Of a stretch of DNA of 64,000 nt, positions 44,507 through 53,116 are shown piece after piece (position 1 is the stretch's first letter; the number at the start of each line of letters is the position of its first letter). Source of the stretch: Dickeya poaceiphila (GTDB lineage: Bacteria; Pseudomonadota; Gammaproteobacteria; Enterobacterales; Enterobacteriaceae); the NCBI RefSeq assembly GCF_007858975.2, contig NZ_CP042220.2, positions 3,596,001-3,660,000 of the forward strand. Direction: 5' to 3'. The notes under the pieces are model-generated. The model was not told where the DNA came from, did not search any database, and saw only the letters and a list, made by a program, of their open reading frames with translations. The position numbers and the translations under genes are program-made.

Positions 44507-45341
44507 GGTTCACCCCCAGCCGTTTTGCCATCCAGCGCTGAGACAGCCGGGTTAATTCGGCTTTGCGCTGGGGGTAGTCCTGCCCCAGCTCAATCAGCGT
44601 GATGTTGGTCTGCTCAAGGTAGGAAAGGTGCTCCAGTTGGTCGGCGCTCATGCTGTCACGGGGTTCACCGGTTACACCATTGGCCTGCGCCCAGTCTTTT
44701 GCCGTCAGGCCGCCCAGTACCAGGCGGGCGATCATGTTGCTTTCGGTGGTGTAGTGGTGCGGCAGGGTTTTCTTGCCCAGCTCAGAACGGGCGGTTTCCA
44801 GTGCGGCGCACATCGGTTTGAAGTAATTCGCGGCGGTCAGGCGGGCTTTGAGCTGGCGGCGAAAACGGGCGGCCACTTCCGGTACGCTACGGTGTAAGGC
44901 TTCCTCGCACTGGATGAAGTAACGACGAACGGCACGGCCCTGCTCGTTACGCTCAACCATTGCCAGTTCTTTTGCCATGTTAAGTGACAGCACATAATCC
45001 TTTTCAGGGCGTCCACGTTTGGTAATTACTGCCCGTTTTGGCAATAATTGCTCATAATTTGTACTTTGATTCACCAATTCAGGGGAATCAAAAGTTATGA
45101 AATCGACACCCTCCACAAAGCCGTATTCTTCTACCCTTCCCTTTATCCAGTTGGCAAAAAATCGCCCTACACCCAGCGCAATATGCAGGGATTTGGCGCT
45201 CACAATACTGGTTTCGCGTTCGCCTATCCGGCCAGAAATCACCGGGATTAATTCGGCAAAGCCATTACTGGAAATATCGCTCTGGCAGTTTTCAGGGTGA
45301 GCGAGTCCCTGACCGTGAAGGTCATTGTTTTTTGATGTCAT
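44499..45341 (-). CDS. AntA/AntB-type antirepressor protein
   Basis: This is a 280-aa phage regulatory protein. The AntA domain covers roughly residues 30-135: 'VSAKSLHIALGVGRFFANWI' and 'GFVEGVDFITFDSPELV', then 'NMAKELAMVERNEQGRAVRR'. The C-terminal half (HYTTESNMIARLVLGGLTAK) resembles a second domain seen in phage antirepressors. Such proteins counter CI-type repressors or helper repressors. It overlaps the ash-like start by a few bases. Confidence 0.78.
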   Translation of the reverse strand: MTSKNNDLHGQGLAHPENCQSDISSNGFAELIPVISGRIGERETSIVSAKSLHIALGVGRFFANWIKGRVEEYGFVEGVDFITFDSPELVNQSTNYEQLLPKRAVITKRGRPEKDYVLSLNMAKELAMVERNEQGRAVRRYFIQCEEALHRSVPEVAARFRRQLKARLTAANYFKPMCAALETARSELGKKTLPHHYTTESNMIARLVLGGLTAKDWAQANGVTGEPRDSMSADQLEHLSYLEQTNITLIELGQDYPQRKAELTRLSQRWMAKRLGVNHA

Positions 45342-45355
45342 AAAATCAGGTTCCG

Positions 45356-45799
45356 TTAGCGGGCGGCGTAATCCGGGTACAGGCTTAGAATATGGTTAAT
45401 TTCCTGTTGGGTAAGCGGCGGGTGGCCGTTAATCTCGGCGTTACTATTGACCAGTCGAATGACGCGGGAAATATCATCACGCGTTGCAAATCGATAGCGG
45501 TAATGACTGCCGATCCCGTCAGCGTTGGGTTCGTCAATACGCGCTAACCGAATATTAAGCAGGCGTTCTAATTCCGTGGCGTAATTCCGGCCAGAAGAAA
45601 GGCGGCAGTGATGGAGAATGTCATTCTCAGTAAAACCACCTGCACCGGAACGCAGCATGAAAACCCGTGCGCGATGCTTCTTAGGGACTGGCCTTATCCG
45701 CGCTGGCTGGTTATTATGTCCGCCAGCAATATGCATTTGCGCAGCAGGTTTATTTTGTTCACATTGACGCCCGGTAGCACGGGCGTTTTTTGTTTGCAT
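45356..45799 (-). CDS. Hypothetical element protein (147 aa)
   Basis: It has a basic, probably disordered N-terminus (MQTKNARATGRQCEQNKPAA) and a folded C-terminal part ('MLRSGAGGFTENDILHHCRL', 'RLLNIRLARIDEPN', 'YRYRFATRDDISRVIRLVN') that looks like a winged-helix. The ATG shares a base with the AlpA stop (TAATG). Function is unknown; a DNA-binding regulatory role fits its place between alpA and the antirepressor gene. Confidence 0.65.
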   Translation of the reverse strand: MQTKNARATGRQCEQNKPAAQMHIAGGHNNQPARIRPVPKKHRARVFMLRSGAGGFTENDILHHCRLSSGRNYATELERLLNIRLARIDEPNADGIGSHYRYRFATRDDISRVIRLVNSNAEINGHPPLTQQEINHILSLYPDYAAR

Positions 45800-45996
45800 T
45801 ATGCAACCTCCCCGCGAGACTCGGCGATACGCTGATTAATCCAGTCATCAATTTCACTTTCAACGAAAGCTATTGAACGAGAGCCGATCTTTACCGGCTG
45901 CGGGAAGCGATCTTGGCTAATAAGGCGATAGAGCCATGCCTTGCTATAGCCGGTACGGCGCTGGACTTCGGGGAGCCGAATAAGATTATTAGACAT
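45799..45996 (-). CDS. AlpA-family excisionase/regulator
   Basis: This is a 65-aa helix-turn-helix protein: 'LPEVQRRTGYSKAWLYRLIS' then 'FPQPVKIGSRSIAFVESEID' and 'DWINQRI', the complete AlpA/MerR-like fold. AlpA proteins activate integrase expression or act as excision factors in P4-like elements and PICIs. It heads the leftward operon, just after the ACCCT-type palindromes that may be its operators. Confidence 0.92.
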   Translation of the reverse strand: MSNNLIRLPEVQRRTGYSKAWLYRLISQDRFPQPVKIGSRSIAFVESEIDDWINQRIAESRGEVA

Positions 45997-46215
45997 GTTT
46001 ACCTCGTAACGTCTATTGCGATTTACGAGATAATAATTACATGAAAAAATGCCTATGCTTCATACCCTCATGCATGATGGTTATTAGGTTTTAAATAACC
46101 ATAAGGGTAAGGGATAAATACTCACTTTAGGCGTTTAACTACCCTGAGGGTATCTATCAGACAACCCTCAGGGTAAATGCTCTGTGAGGGGAGTAGCCCT
46201 AAGGGTTAAGATTGG
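45997..46215. promoter_or_regulatory. alpA control region with clustered ACCCTNAGGGT palindromes
   Basis: TACCCTGAGGGTA (46140-46152), ACCCTCAGGGT (46164-46174) and GCCCTAAGGGTT (46196-46207) form a 24-32-bp spaced series. Looser matches lie at 46098-46113 and 46063-46070. The region separates the alpA start from the upstream gene stop and is the only place for the alpA promoter. Repeated dyads suggest cooperative operator binding. Confidence 0.65.
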
Positions 46216-46674
46216 CTACCCGCGCTTTATAGGACATGCAACCATTTCTATAGACTTTGCCTGGGCATTAGAGAATCCCTTATTTTCAAGGTATTGTATG
46301 ATTGATGCTTGGTTACCCCTAGTGGCCCTGTCGTTATCAGGATCGTATTTCGCCCACTCATTATTTCTTATTTGAATTGCAAGAAGAAGAGGATCATCCT
46401 TCCGATATTCACCTAAATTAGATGGCCTCTCCTGCATTAGCTTTTTGATCCTATCTTTTAAATTGGCAATTTCACTTCTTAGGACGCTAATATCTTCTTC
46501 AGAAAAAGTTTCTTGTTTTCTATCCCCGCCTGATGCGGTTATTTCATCTAAAGGAATATCAAGATTAACCCCTAGTTTATCCGCAATATCTTTCAGATCA
46601 GAGCGACGAAAACCATAGTTATCAAATTGCTTTGCCGACCAATGTTCTTCTTTGCGTTGTCCCAACCCACTCAT
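46216..46674 (-). CDS. Hypothetical protein of an integrase-linked two-gene unit
   Basis: This 152-aa acidic/basic mixed protein has a central coiled-coil (EEDISVLRSEIANLKDRIKK) and a C-terminal module 'DRATRGNQASIIQYLENKGF' then 'SNAQAKSIEMVACPIKRG'. I recall similar C-termini in uncharacterised enterobacterial accessory proteins, with no function. AGGAG lies well placed before the ATG. It lies 20 bp after the gene with the SSB-like tail, and both are more AT-rich than the rest of the element, so the pair looks like cargo. Confidence 0.65.
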   Translation of the reverse strand: MSGLGQRKEEHWSAKQFDNYGFRRSDLKDIADKLGVNLDIPLDEITASGGDRKQETFSEEDISVLRSEIANLKDRIKKLMQERPSNLGEYRKDDPLLLAIQIRNNEWAKYDPDNDRATRGNQASIIQYLENKGFSNAQAKSIEMVACPIKRG

Positions 46675-46693
46675 TGGCTTTATCTCCTATCAT

Positions 46694-47065
46694 TCAAAAT
46701 GGAATATCATCGTCAAAATCCAAAGTTGGTTCCGATGGCGTTGCAGTCTGTACTACAGGAGGAACTAACGATGGTGGTATAACCTCAGGCATTCCATTCT
46801 CTTCATGAATTACGTTCAAAAGAGACTGCAATGACGTATCACTATCAAAATGGTTGTTATCATCAACCCACGTAGTCTCTATCGAGCCAGCAATACCTTT
46901 TCTAACCCATTCGGGGAGCCCTCCATTGCTATTTTCAATGTATAGAAAATCGGCTATGTCTTTAAGGCTAACATGAGGTTGATGTAGGTGAATTCTGGTT
47001 ATGAATTCTCTAAGGCTAATAAACTCATTTTTGCGAGCTTTTAATAACTCAGCAATATCTAACAT
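46694..47065 (-). CDS. Hypothetical protein with SSB-type C-terminal tip
   Basis: This 123-aa protein begins MLDIAELLKARKNEFISLRE. After a proline-rich linker (PEVIPPSLVPPVVQTATPSE) it ends in DFDDDIPF. Those eight residues are the exact C-terminal tip of E. coli SSB, the docking peptide for RecO, RecQ, ExoI, PriA and others. No OB-fold is evident, so it is probably not an SSB. GAGGTG precedes the ATG by 6 bases. Mimicry of SSB to recruit host repair or replication proteins is an inference. Confidence 0.7.
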   Translation of the reverse strand: MLDIAELLKARKNEFISLREFITRIHLHQPHVSLKDIADFLYIENSNGGLPEWVRKGIAGSIETTWVDDNNHFDSDTSLQSLLNVIHEENGMPEVIPPSLVPPVVQTATPSEPTLDFDDDIPF

Positions 47066-47209
47066 AACGCCACCTCGCGCCCTCTAATTTTGGCGGCTAT
47101 GCCAGCCCGTAGAGGTGTACGGTTTTTCGGGGATCAGCCTAGACATAGCCTATTCTTTATTCGTCTACTAAAGTCTACTACCACCAACTGCCACTGTCTA
47201 TTCATCCAG

Positions 47210-48424
47210 TTATGCGCGTTTCCCAAACGAGCCGTGAACCACATTTTCGCCGCTCTCTAGCGCGTCCATATAGTCCGCATACCACTGGAGCATTTCACGC
47301 CTGCCATCCAGATATTGGGCATGGTTATAGGTGCCACGAATTGAGTTTTTATCGACGTGGGCAAGCTGGGTTTCAATCCATGCTGTGTTGTAGCCCTGTT
47401 CGTGGAGAATGGTACTCATGGTGTGGCGAAAGCCATGTCCAGTGACTCGACCAGCGTAACCGATGCGGCGGATAAGCACATTCATCGCCATTTCGCTCAT
47501 GGGCTTGCTGTGGTGAACTCTGCCGGGAAACACGTACTTATATTGGCCTGTCATCGGCTTTAGCTGCTCCAGAATGGCAATAGCCTGACTGGATAGCGGC
47601 ACACAGTGAGGGCGGCGTTTTTTCATCCGTGCCGGCGGCACTTCCCATAGCTGATTATCGAAATCAAACTCTGACCATTCAGCCTTTCGCAACTCTCCTG
47701 GTCTCAGGCCGGTAATCACCAGCAGACGCATAGCCAGCTTGACGATCAGGCTGCCGGTATAGGTGTTCAGAACGCGAAAGAATTCGGGAATTTCGCCAAC
47801 AGCCAGAAAGGCATAATGTTCTTTCTTGTGGGGGGCAAACGCGCTGGCAAGGTCTGGAGCCGGGTTGTATTCCGCCCTCCCGGTCACTACAGCATAGCGC
47901 CACACCTCACCGCACCGTTGACGTACTTTACGCAGTTTCTCCGTAGCACCGCGATCATTCAGGCGGGAAAGTACCGCCATCAGTTCCATCGGCTTTATTT
48001 CAGCAATAGGACGGTGGCCGATATAGGGAAACACGTCAGCCTCAAATGTCTTGATCATTTCCTCGGCATAAGATGCTGACCAGCGATCAAAACGCTTTTC
48101 ATACCATTCGCGGGCTATCCCCTCAAAGGTATTACCAATCGCTTCCTGTCTGGCCTGTTTCTCCTGCTTACGCACCTCGCTGGGGTTGATACCAGATGCC
48201 ACCAGCTTTTTTGCCTCATCACGTCTCTGGCGGGCATCGTTCAACGATACGGTGGGATATGTCCCCAGTGAAAGCATTTTAGGCTTACCGTCAAACCGAT
48301 AACGAAAGCGCCACCCCTTTGAACCGTTCGGCTCAATGAGTATAGAAAGCCCATTTCCGTCATTAAGTGTATAGGGCTTCTCTTTCGGCTTGGATCGCCT
48401 GATTTCAAGGTCTGTGAGGGGCAT
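47210..48424 (-). CDS. P4-type tyrosine integrase
   Basis: This is a 404-aa site-specific recombinase with the DUF4102 N-terminal domain ('MPLTDLEIRRSKPKEKPYTL', 'GWRFRYRFDGKPKMLSLGTY'), an SAM-like core-binding domain, and a catalytic domain. The residues are R in 'ITGLRPGELRKAEW', HxxR in 'GHGFRHTMSTIL', and the Tyr in 'IRGTYNHAQY'. It lies 165 bp from the tRNA-Gly gene, with putative arm sites between, so it integrates at that tRNA. P4-type integrases use tRNA 3' ends as attB. Confidence 0.95.
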   Translation of the reverse strand: MPLTDLEIRRSKPKEKPYTLNDGNGLSILIEPNGSKGWRFRYRFDGKPKMLSLGTYPTVSLNDARQRRDEAKKLVASGINPSEVRKQEKQARQEAIGNTFEGIAREWYEKRFDRWSASYAEEMIKTFEADVFPYIGHRPIAEIKPMELMAVLSRLNDRGATEKLRKVRQRCGEVWRYAVVTGRAEYNPAPDLASAFAPHKKEHYAFLAVGEIPEFFRVLNTYTGSLIVKLAMRLLVITGLRPGELRKAEWSEFDFDNQLWEVPPARMKKRRPHCVPLSSQAIAILEQLKPMTGQYKYVFPGRVHHSKPMSEMAMNVLIRRIGYAGRVTGHGFRHTMSTILHEQGYNTAWIETQLAHVDKNSIRGTYNHAQYLDGRREMLQWYADYMDALESGENVVHGSFGKRA

Positions 48425-48454
48425 TGTGTATAGCTCCGAAGAATCGCAACCATC

Positions 48455-48476
48455 CTATACGCATCACTATACACAT
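48455..48476 (+). repeat. Putative integrase arm-type sites, proximal end
   Basis: CTATACGCAT (48455-48464) and CTATACACAT (48467-48476), plus an inverted TGTGTATAG at 48425-48433. Two further copies of CTATACACAT lie at the other end of the element. Confidence 0.6.
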
Positions 48477-48588
48477 CTGTGTGTAGATTTTAATAGCTGG
48501 CAGTAGACCTTGAGATAACGAAAATGGATGCTAAGTCTTGTTATTACTGGGTTTAGTGGACTATGCGAGACGTTGGAAGAAGTGTCTT

Positions 48589-48662
48589 TGGAGCGGGCGA
48601 AGGGAATCGAACCCTCGTATAGAGCTTGGGAAGCTCTCGTTCTACCATTGAACTACGCCCGC
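48589..48662 (-). tRNA. glyU: tRNA-Gly (anticodon CCC)
   Basis: A 74-nt tRNA with encoded CCA. The acceptor stem is GCGGGCG/CGCCCGC, the D-arm 'AGTTCAATGGTAGAAC', the anticodon stem 'GAGAGCTTCCCAAGCTCT' with CCC at the centre, and the T-arm 'GAGGGTTCGATTCCCTT'. It is nearly identical to E. coli glyU (tRNA-Gly1). Its 3' end serves as the attachment site of the adjacent integrative element and is kept intact. Confidence 0.97.
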
Positions 48663-48747
48663 GCAGAAAGTGAGTGGCATTATAGCGTCATCTGTCTGGC
48701 GAGCAAGATAAAACACGGTCTTACTGAGTGCGTTTTGAGCAGTCGAT

Positions 48748-49419
48748 TCACCCTACGGGCACCAGCAGCGTTTGATATCCATTTACGATCACCTGAACAG
48801 CAAACACGGCGAATAACACGGCGGACACCGCACTGCAGTAAAACGACAATCGGCCTTTTAACGCACCGCGACCATATTTGATAAGCAGCGCCATGAACAG
48901 CGTCCAGAGTACGCCGCCAATGAAAAACCCACCAAGAAATAGTGCTATCTGTCTGGCAGAACCATCGGTGGCCTGGGCAATCAACGTCCCACCAACCGCC
49001 GCAAACCACAGCAATGCGCTGGGCGATGCCAGCGCCATTCCCATTCCGCTAATAAAATTACGGCGAGCAGGAGCCGACGCACACGATGAAAATGCGCTAG
49101 CGGTATCAACCGACAAGCCACGATGCTGGCGGTAATCACGCCAGGCGCTACGCGCCATACTAAACGACAGCCACAGTAATACACCGCCACCGCCAATCCA
49201 CAACAGCCAACGTACCGGCGTATAGTTGAAAATCACCGCCATTCCCAGCACCGACAACGTGGCGTAAACCATATCGCCAAAGCAGGAACCCAAACCAATA
49301 AAGAATGCTGCACCTGCACCATCACGGATACCACGATTAATAATCGCCGTATTGACGATTCCCAAGTCCAGACACAGCGACAACGACAGCAGCAAGCCGC
49401 TCAACATCACCAGTAGCAT
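48748..49419 (-). CDS. LysE-family amino-acid exporter
   Basis: This is a 223-aa inner-membrane protein with six hydrophobic segments. The family N-terminus 'LDLGIVNTAIINRGIRDG' takes the place of the typical GPxxxxxxxxGxxxG motif, and 'FFIGLGSCFGDMVYATLSVL' and 'MGMALASPSALLWFAAVGGT' follow. Substrate is unknown (LysE/RhtB members export lysine, arginine, threonine or homoserine lactone). GAGGG precedes the ATG by seven bases. It sits just outside the element, so it is host DNA. Confidence 0.85.
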   Translation of the reverse strand: MLLVMLSGLLLSLSLCLDLGIVNTAIINRGIRDGAGAAFFIGLGSCFGDMVYATLSVLGMAVIFNYTPVRWLLWIGGGGVLLWLSFSMARSAWRDYRQHRGLSVDTASAFSSCASAPARRNFISGMGMALASPSALLWFAAVGGTLIAQATDGSARQIALFLGGFFIGGVLWTLFMALLIKYGRGALKGRLSFYCSAVSAVLFAVFAVQVIVNGYQTLLVPVG

Positions 49420-49982
49420 AGTTTCCCTCGGTAGTTCTGTTTCCCGATAACGTTTTTCCGGCCATTATGGTGCAACACGCTTACGATGATATCCTTATCC
49501 TGTGTTGTCAAAAATTGATATCAAGAGACGATCACAGCGAGAACATGCCACAGGGTGACAACACCTACGCAAACGTATCACCCGCTACCTAATCACCATG
49601 GTGAAAAATAACATACCAGCAATAATACGGCGACAAGCATAAAAATAAACAATGCGATCTTTTTACTACCAGAATCATCCGATAATAACTATTTCGTATT
49701 AACTTTCTTAAATAAAGCCACCAGATTACCCATTTCAGATTTTTCATAAAAATAGACACTGCTATATATTATTTTATTTAAAATTTGACAGATGAATTCT
49801 CCGGGCTAAATTATCGATACACAGTATAAAGAAAATTCGTCCTATTCACGTGCATTCATTCACGTATATTCACGTAATTGTACCAATTAGCTTCATAACA
49901 CCTACACCAGACCAACATCCCCAATCAATTTAATTACTTGATATTTAACCATTTAACATCATAAACTACTAATGAGGTTGCC
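49420..49982. other. AT-rich intergenic region
   Basis: The 563 bp between the LysE gene and the phosphoesterase gene hold no gene, repeat or recognisable operator. A long upstream region suggests regulated expression of the phosphoesterase gene, but I see no specific site. Confidence 0.5.
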
Positions 49983-51410
49983 ATGGCCAATACTGGATTA
50001 TCGAATGTTGAGCATATTGTCTTATTAATGCTGGAAAACCGCTCGTTCGATCATATGCTAGGATTTCTTTATACTGACCAAAATAACCTTTCTCCACTCG
50101 GCCACCCGTTTGCCGGTTTAACCGGGAATGAAACCAATCCAGACAGTAAAGGCAATCCAGTCCAGGTATTTAAAATTACGTCGAATACGCCGAATGCCTA
50201 CTTCATGCCGGGTTCTGACCCCGGCGAAGGGTATTATGCGACAAACTCCCAACTGTTTGGCGATATTCATGCACCCAGCGCACCGCCATCCAACAGCAAT
50301 CAGGGATTTGTCACCGACTACGCCTACACATTGGGCTGGCAATCGAAGGAAAGCGGCTGGAAAATCCTGCCGGGCACCCAAGCCAGCAATATCATGGGTT
50401 GCTTTACCCCACAGACGCTCCCGGTACTCTGCACACTGGCAACAGGTTATGCCGTTTGCGATCACTGGTACGGCTCCGCACCTACCGAGACACTACCCAA
50501 TCGGGCGTTCGTTTCGGCAGCGACCTCTCAAGGACATATGAATGACAATACCAAGAGCTATACCTGCCCTTCTATTTTTGGTCGTCTCAGCCAGTCTGGC
50601 ATCACATGGTCTATCTACGGTTATAACCAACCGCCGCTGACCCGCCACAATTTCCCTGATACCCAGCAGGCTGATGATAGTCACTTCGGCGTATTCAGCG
50701 ATTTTCAGCAGGCGGCGCGCAACGGTACGCTGGCATCGTATGTGTTTCTTGAACCCAGTTGGGGTGAGGATGGCAACAGCCAGCACCCGGTCGCCGATAT
50801 CGCACTGGGAGAACAACTGATTCACGACGTTTACTACGCCCTGCGCAACAGCCCGCTCTGGAACAAGACGCTGCTGATCATTACCTACGATGAACACGGC
50901 GGCTGCTATGATCACCTGCCCCCGCCCTGGAACGCGACGCCGCCGGACGCCAGCACAGGCGAGTACGGTTTCGACTTCACCCGTTTCGGGCCGCGCGTAC
51001 CCACTGTACTGGTTTCGCCCTGGATTGAAGCGGGTACCGTATTCCGGGTTGCGGAGAAGGCTACACCGCTGGATCACACCTCAATCCTCAAAACTGTGGA
51101 GCAACGCTTTGGACTATCTCCCTTGACCAACCGCGATGCCGCCGCGTCCGGCGTGGGGGACGTACTTACACTCACCACACCACGCACCGACGATCCGCTG
51201 GCTGGGGTGACCGTTCCCACCTCAAATGGAAAAAACCCGGCGTTGGGCGCGCCCTCTCACCTGCAGCAAGTCCATGCCGAATTGGTCAGTGCATTGCCGG
51301 TAGCGGATGCACAAGGCGGAATGCACCACCAGATGCCCAACATGACCACGGCAGCCGAGTACACCGACTATATCCACCAGCGAACACAAGACTGGCTGAA
51401 CTCCCGTTAA
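49983..51410 (+). CDS. Phosphoesterase-family protein (phospholipase C / acid phosphatase type)
   Basis: This is a 475-aa member of the PF04185 alkaline-phosphatase-like family, which includes phospholipase C enzymes and AcpA. The N-terminal metal-site motif '[19 protein letters not shown]', the conserved '[10 protein letters not shown]' and the C-terminal '[17 protein letters not shown]' are present. Bacterial PlcC-type enzymes normally have a Tat or Sec signal peptide; none is visible here, as the start [13 protein letters not shown] leads directly into the domain. It is cytoplasmic, or exported by another route (some such proteins are type VI effectors). GAGG precedes the ATG. Substrate is not known. 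Confidence 0.8.
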   Translation: MANTGLSNVEHIVLLMLENRSFDHMLGFLYTDQNNLSPLGHPFAGLTGNETNPDSKGNPVQVFKITSNTPNAYFMPGSDPGEGYYATNSQLFGDIHAPSAPPSNSNQGFVTDYAYTLGWQSKESGWKILPGTQASNIMGCFTPQTLPVLCTLATGYAVCDHWYGSAPTETLPNRAFVSAATSQGHMNDNTKSYTCPSIFGRLSQSGITWSIYGYNQPPLTRHNFPDTQQADDSHFGVFSDFQQAARNGTLASYVFLEPSWGEDGNSQHPVADIALGEQLIHDVYYALRNSPLWNKTLLIITYDEHGGCYDHLPPPWNATPPDASTGEYGFDFTRFGPRVPTVLVSPWIEAGTVFRVAEKATPLDHTSILKTVEQRFGLSPLTNRDAAASGVGDVLTLTTPRTDDPLAGVTVPTSNGKNPALGAPSHLQQVHAELVSALPVADAQGGMHHQMPNMTTAAEYTDYIHQRTQDWLNSR

Positions 51411-51537
51411 TTGTTCCAGACCTTATCGGGGTCGGGACGGCAAAATCAGCAGGGACGATAAACAGTCGGCGCTATCGAATCCGCAAAGTTGCTGTTACCT
51501 TCAACCGCGGAGAACTGGCCCAGCCAATGACAGCCAT

Positions 51538-51567
51538 AAAAAAACCGGTGCCTGCTGGCACCGGTTT
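51538..51567 (-). terminator. Intrinsic terminator of lysS
   Basis: On the minus strand AAACCGGTGCC and GGCACCGGTTT pair around AGCA, followed by seven T. It lies 24 bp beyond the lysS stop. Confidence 0.9.
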
Positions 51568-51590
51568 ACCATCGTACAATCGTTATAGAC

Positions 51591-53108
51591 TTATTTCTGC
51601 GGACGCATCGCCGGGAACAGGATCACATCGCGGATGGTGTGGCTGTTAGTAAACAACATTACCATACGGTCAATGCCGATACCCAGACCCGCGGTCGGCG
51701 GCAGGCCGTGCTCCAGCGCAGTAACGTAGTCTTCGTCGTAGAACATGGCTTCATCATCACCGGCATCTTTCGCCGCTACCTGATCCTGGAAGCGTTGCGC
51801 CTGATCTTCAGCGTCGTTCAACTCGGAGAAACCATTACCGATTTCACGTCCGCCGATGAAGAATTCGAAGCGGTCGGTGATTTCCGGATTCTGGTCGTTA
51901 CGGCGCGCCAATGGCGAGACTTCAGCCGGGTATTCGGTGATGAATGTCGGCTGGATCAGATGGGCTTCTGCCACTTCTTCGAAGATCTCGGTAACGAGAC
52001 GACCCAGACCCCAACTTTTCTCTACCTTGATGCCGATAGACTCCGCAATAGCTTTAGCCGCATCGAAGCTATCCAGATCCGCCAGATTGGTTTCGGGACG
52101 GTATTTCTTGATGGCTTCACGCATGGTCAGCTTCTCGAACGGCTTACCAAAGTCGAACACCTGGTCGCCATACGGCACCTCGGTAGTACCCAGAACGTTC
52201 TGCGCCAGCGAGCGGAACAGCGACTCGGTCAGTTCGATCAGGTCTTTGTAGTCCGCATACGCCATGTAGAGTTCCATCATGGTGAACTCAGGGTTATGAC
52301 GCGGCGACACACCTTCGTTACGGAAGTTACGGTTGATCTCAAACACGCGTTCAAAACCACCGACCACCAGACGTTTCAGGTACAGTTCTGGCGCAATACG
52401 CAGGTACATGTCGATATCCAGCGCGTTGTGATGGGTGATGAACGGGCGAGCAGACGCCCCACCGGGGATCACCTGCATCATCGGCGTTTCCACTTCCATA
52501 AAATCACGACCGACCATGAACTGGCGGATACCGGCCAGAATCTGTGAGCGCACGCGGAAAGTGTGGCGGGATTCGTCGTTAGCGATCAGATCCAGATAAC
52601 GCTGGCGGTAACGCGTTTCCTGATCCGCCAGACCGTGGAATTTGTCCGGCAACGGGCGCAACGCCTTGGTCAGCAGACGCAATTCGGTACAGTGGATCGA
52701 CAGTTCGCCGGTTTTGGTTTTAAACAGTTTACCGCGCGCACCGAGGATATCGCCAAGGTCCCACTTCTTGAACTGCTCGTTGTAGACGCCTTCCGGCAGG
52801 TCATCACGCGCCACATATAACTGAATACGGCCACCGACATCCTGCAACGTGACGAACGACGCCTTGCCCATGATACGGCGGGTCATCATGCGACCCGCTA
52901 CCGTCACTTCCAGACCCAGTGCTTCCAGCTCTTCGTTTTCTTTTTCGTCATAGCTGGCGTGCAGTTTATCGGCAGTGCTGTCACGGCGGAAATCGTTCGG
53001 AAAAGCGATGCCGGTATCACGCAACGCCGCCAGCTTCTCACGGCGGGTTCTAAGTTCGTTGTTAAGATCCAGCGCCTGCTCGGCACCCTGGTTTTGTGGT
53101 TCAGACAT
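51591..53108 (-). CDS. lysS: Lysyl-tRNA synthetase
   Basis: This 505-aa class IIb enzyme charges tRNA-Lys. An N-terminal OB-fold anticodon-binding domain (about residues 65-150, '[20 protein letters not shown]') precedes the class II core: motif 1 near '[20 protein letters not shown]', motif 2 '[17 protein letters not shown]' and motif 3 '[13 protein letters not shown]'. Length equals E. coli LysS. It is co-transcribed with prfB, nine bases downstream of its stop. Confidence 0.98.
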   Translation of the reverse strand: MSEPQNQGAEQALDLNNELRTRREKLAALRDTGIAFPNDFRRDSTADKLHASYDEKENEELEALGLEVTVAGRMMTRRIMGKASFVTLQDVGGRIQLYVARDDLPEGVYNEQFKKWDLGDILGARGKLFKTKTGELSIHCTELRLLTKALRPLPDKFHGLADQETRYRQRYLDLIANDESRHTFRVRSQILAGIRQFMVGRDFMEVETPMMQVIPGGASARPFITHHNALDIDMYLRIAPELYLKRLVVGGFERVFEINRNFRNEGVSPRHNPEFTMMELYMAYADYKDLIELTESLFRSLAQNVLGTTEVPYGDQVFDFGKPFEKLTMREAIKKYRPETNLADLDSFDAAKAIAESIGIKVEKSWGLGRLVTEIFEEVAEAHLIQPTFITEYPAEVSPLARRNDQNPEITDRFEFFIGGREIGNGFSELNDAEDQAQRFQDQVAAKDAGDDEAMFYDEDYVTALEHGLPPTAGLGIGIDRMVMLFTNSHTIRDVILFPAMRPQK

Positions 53109-53116
53109 GAGATTCC

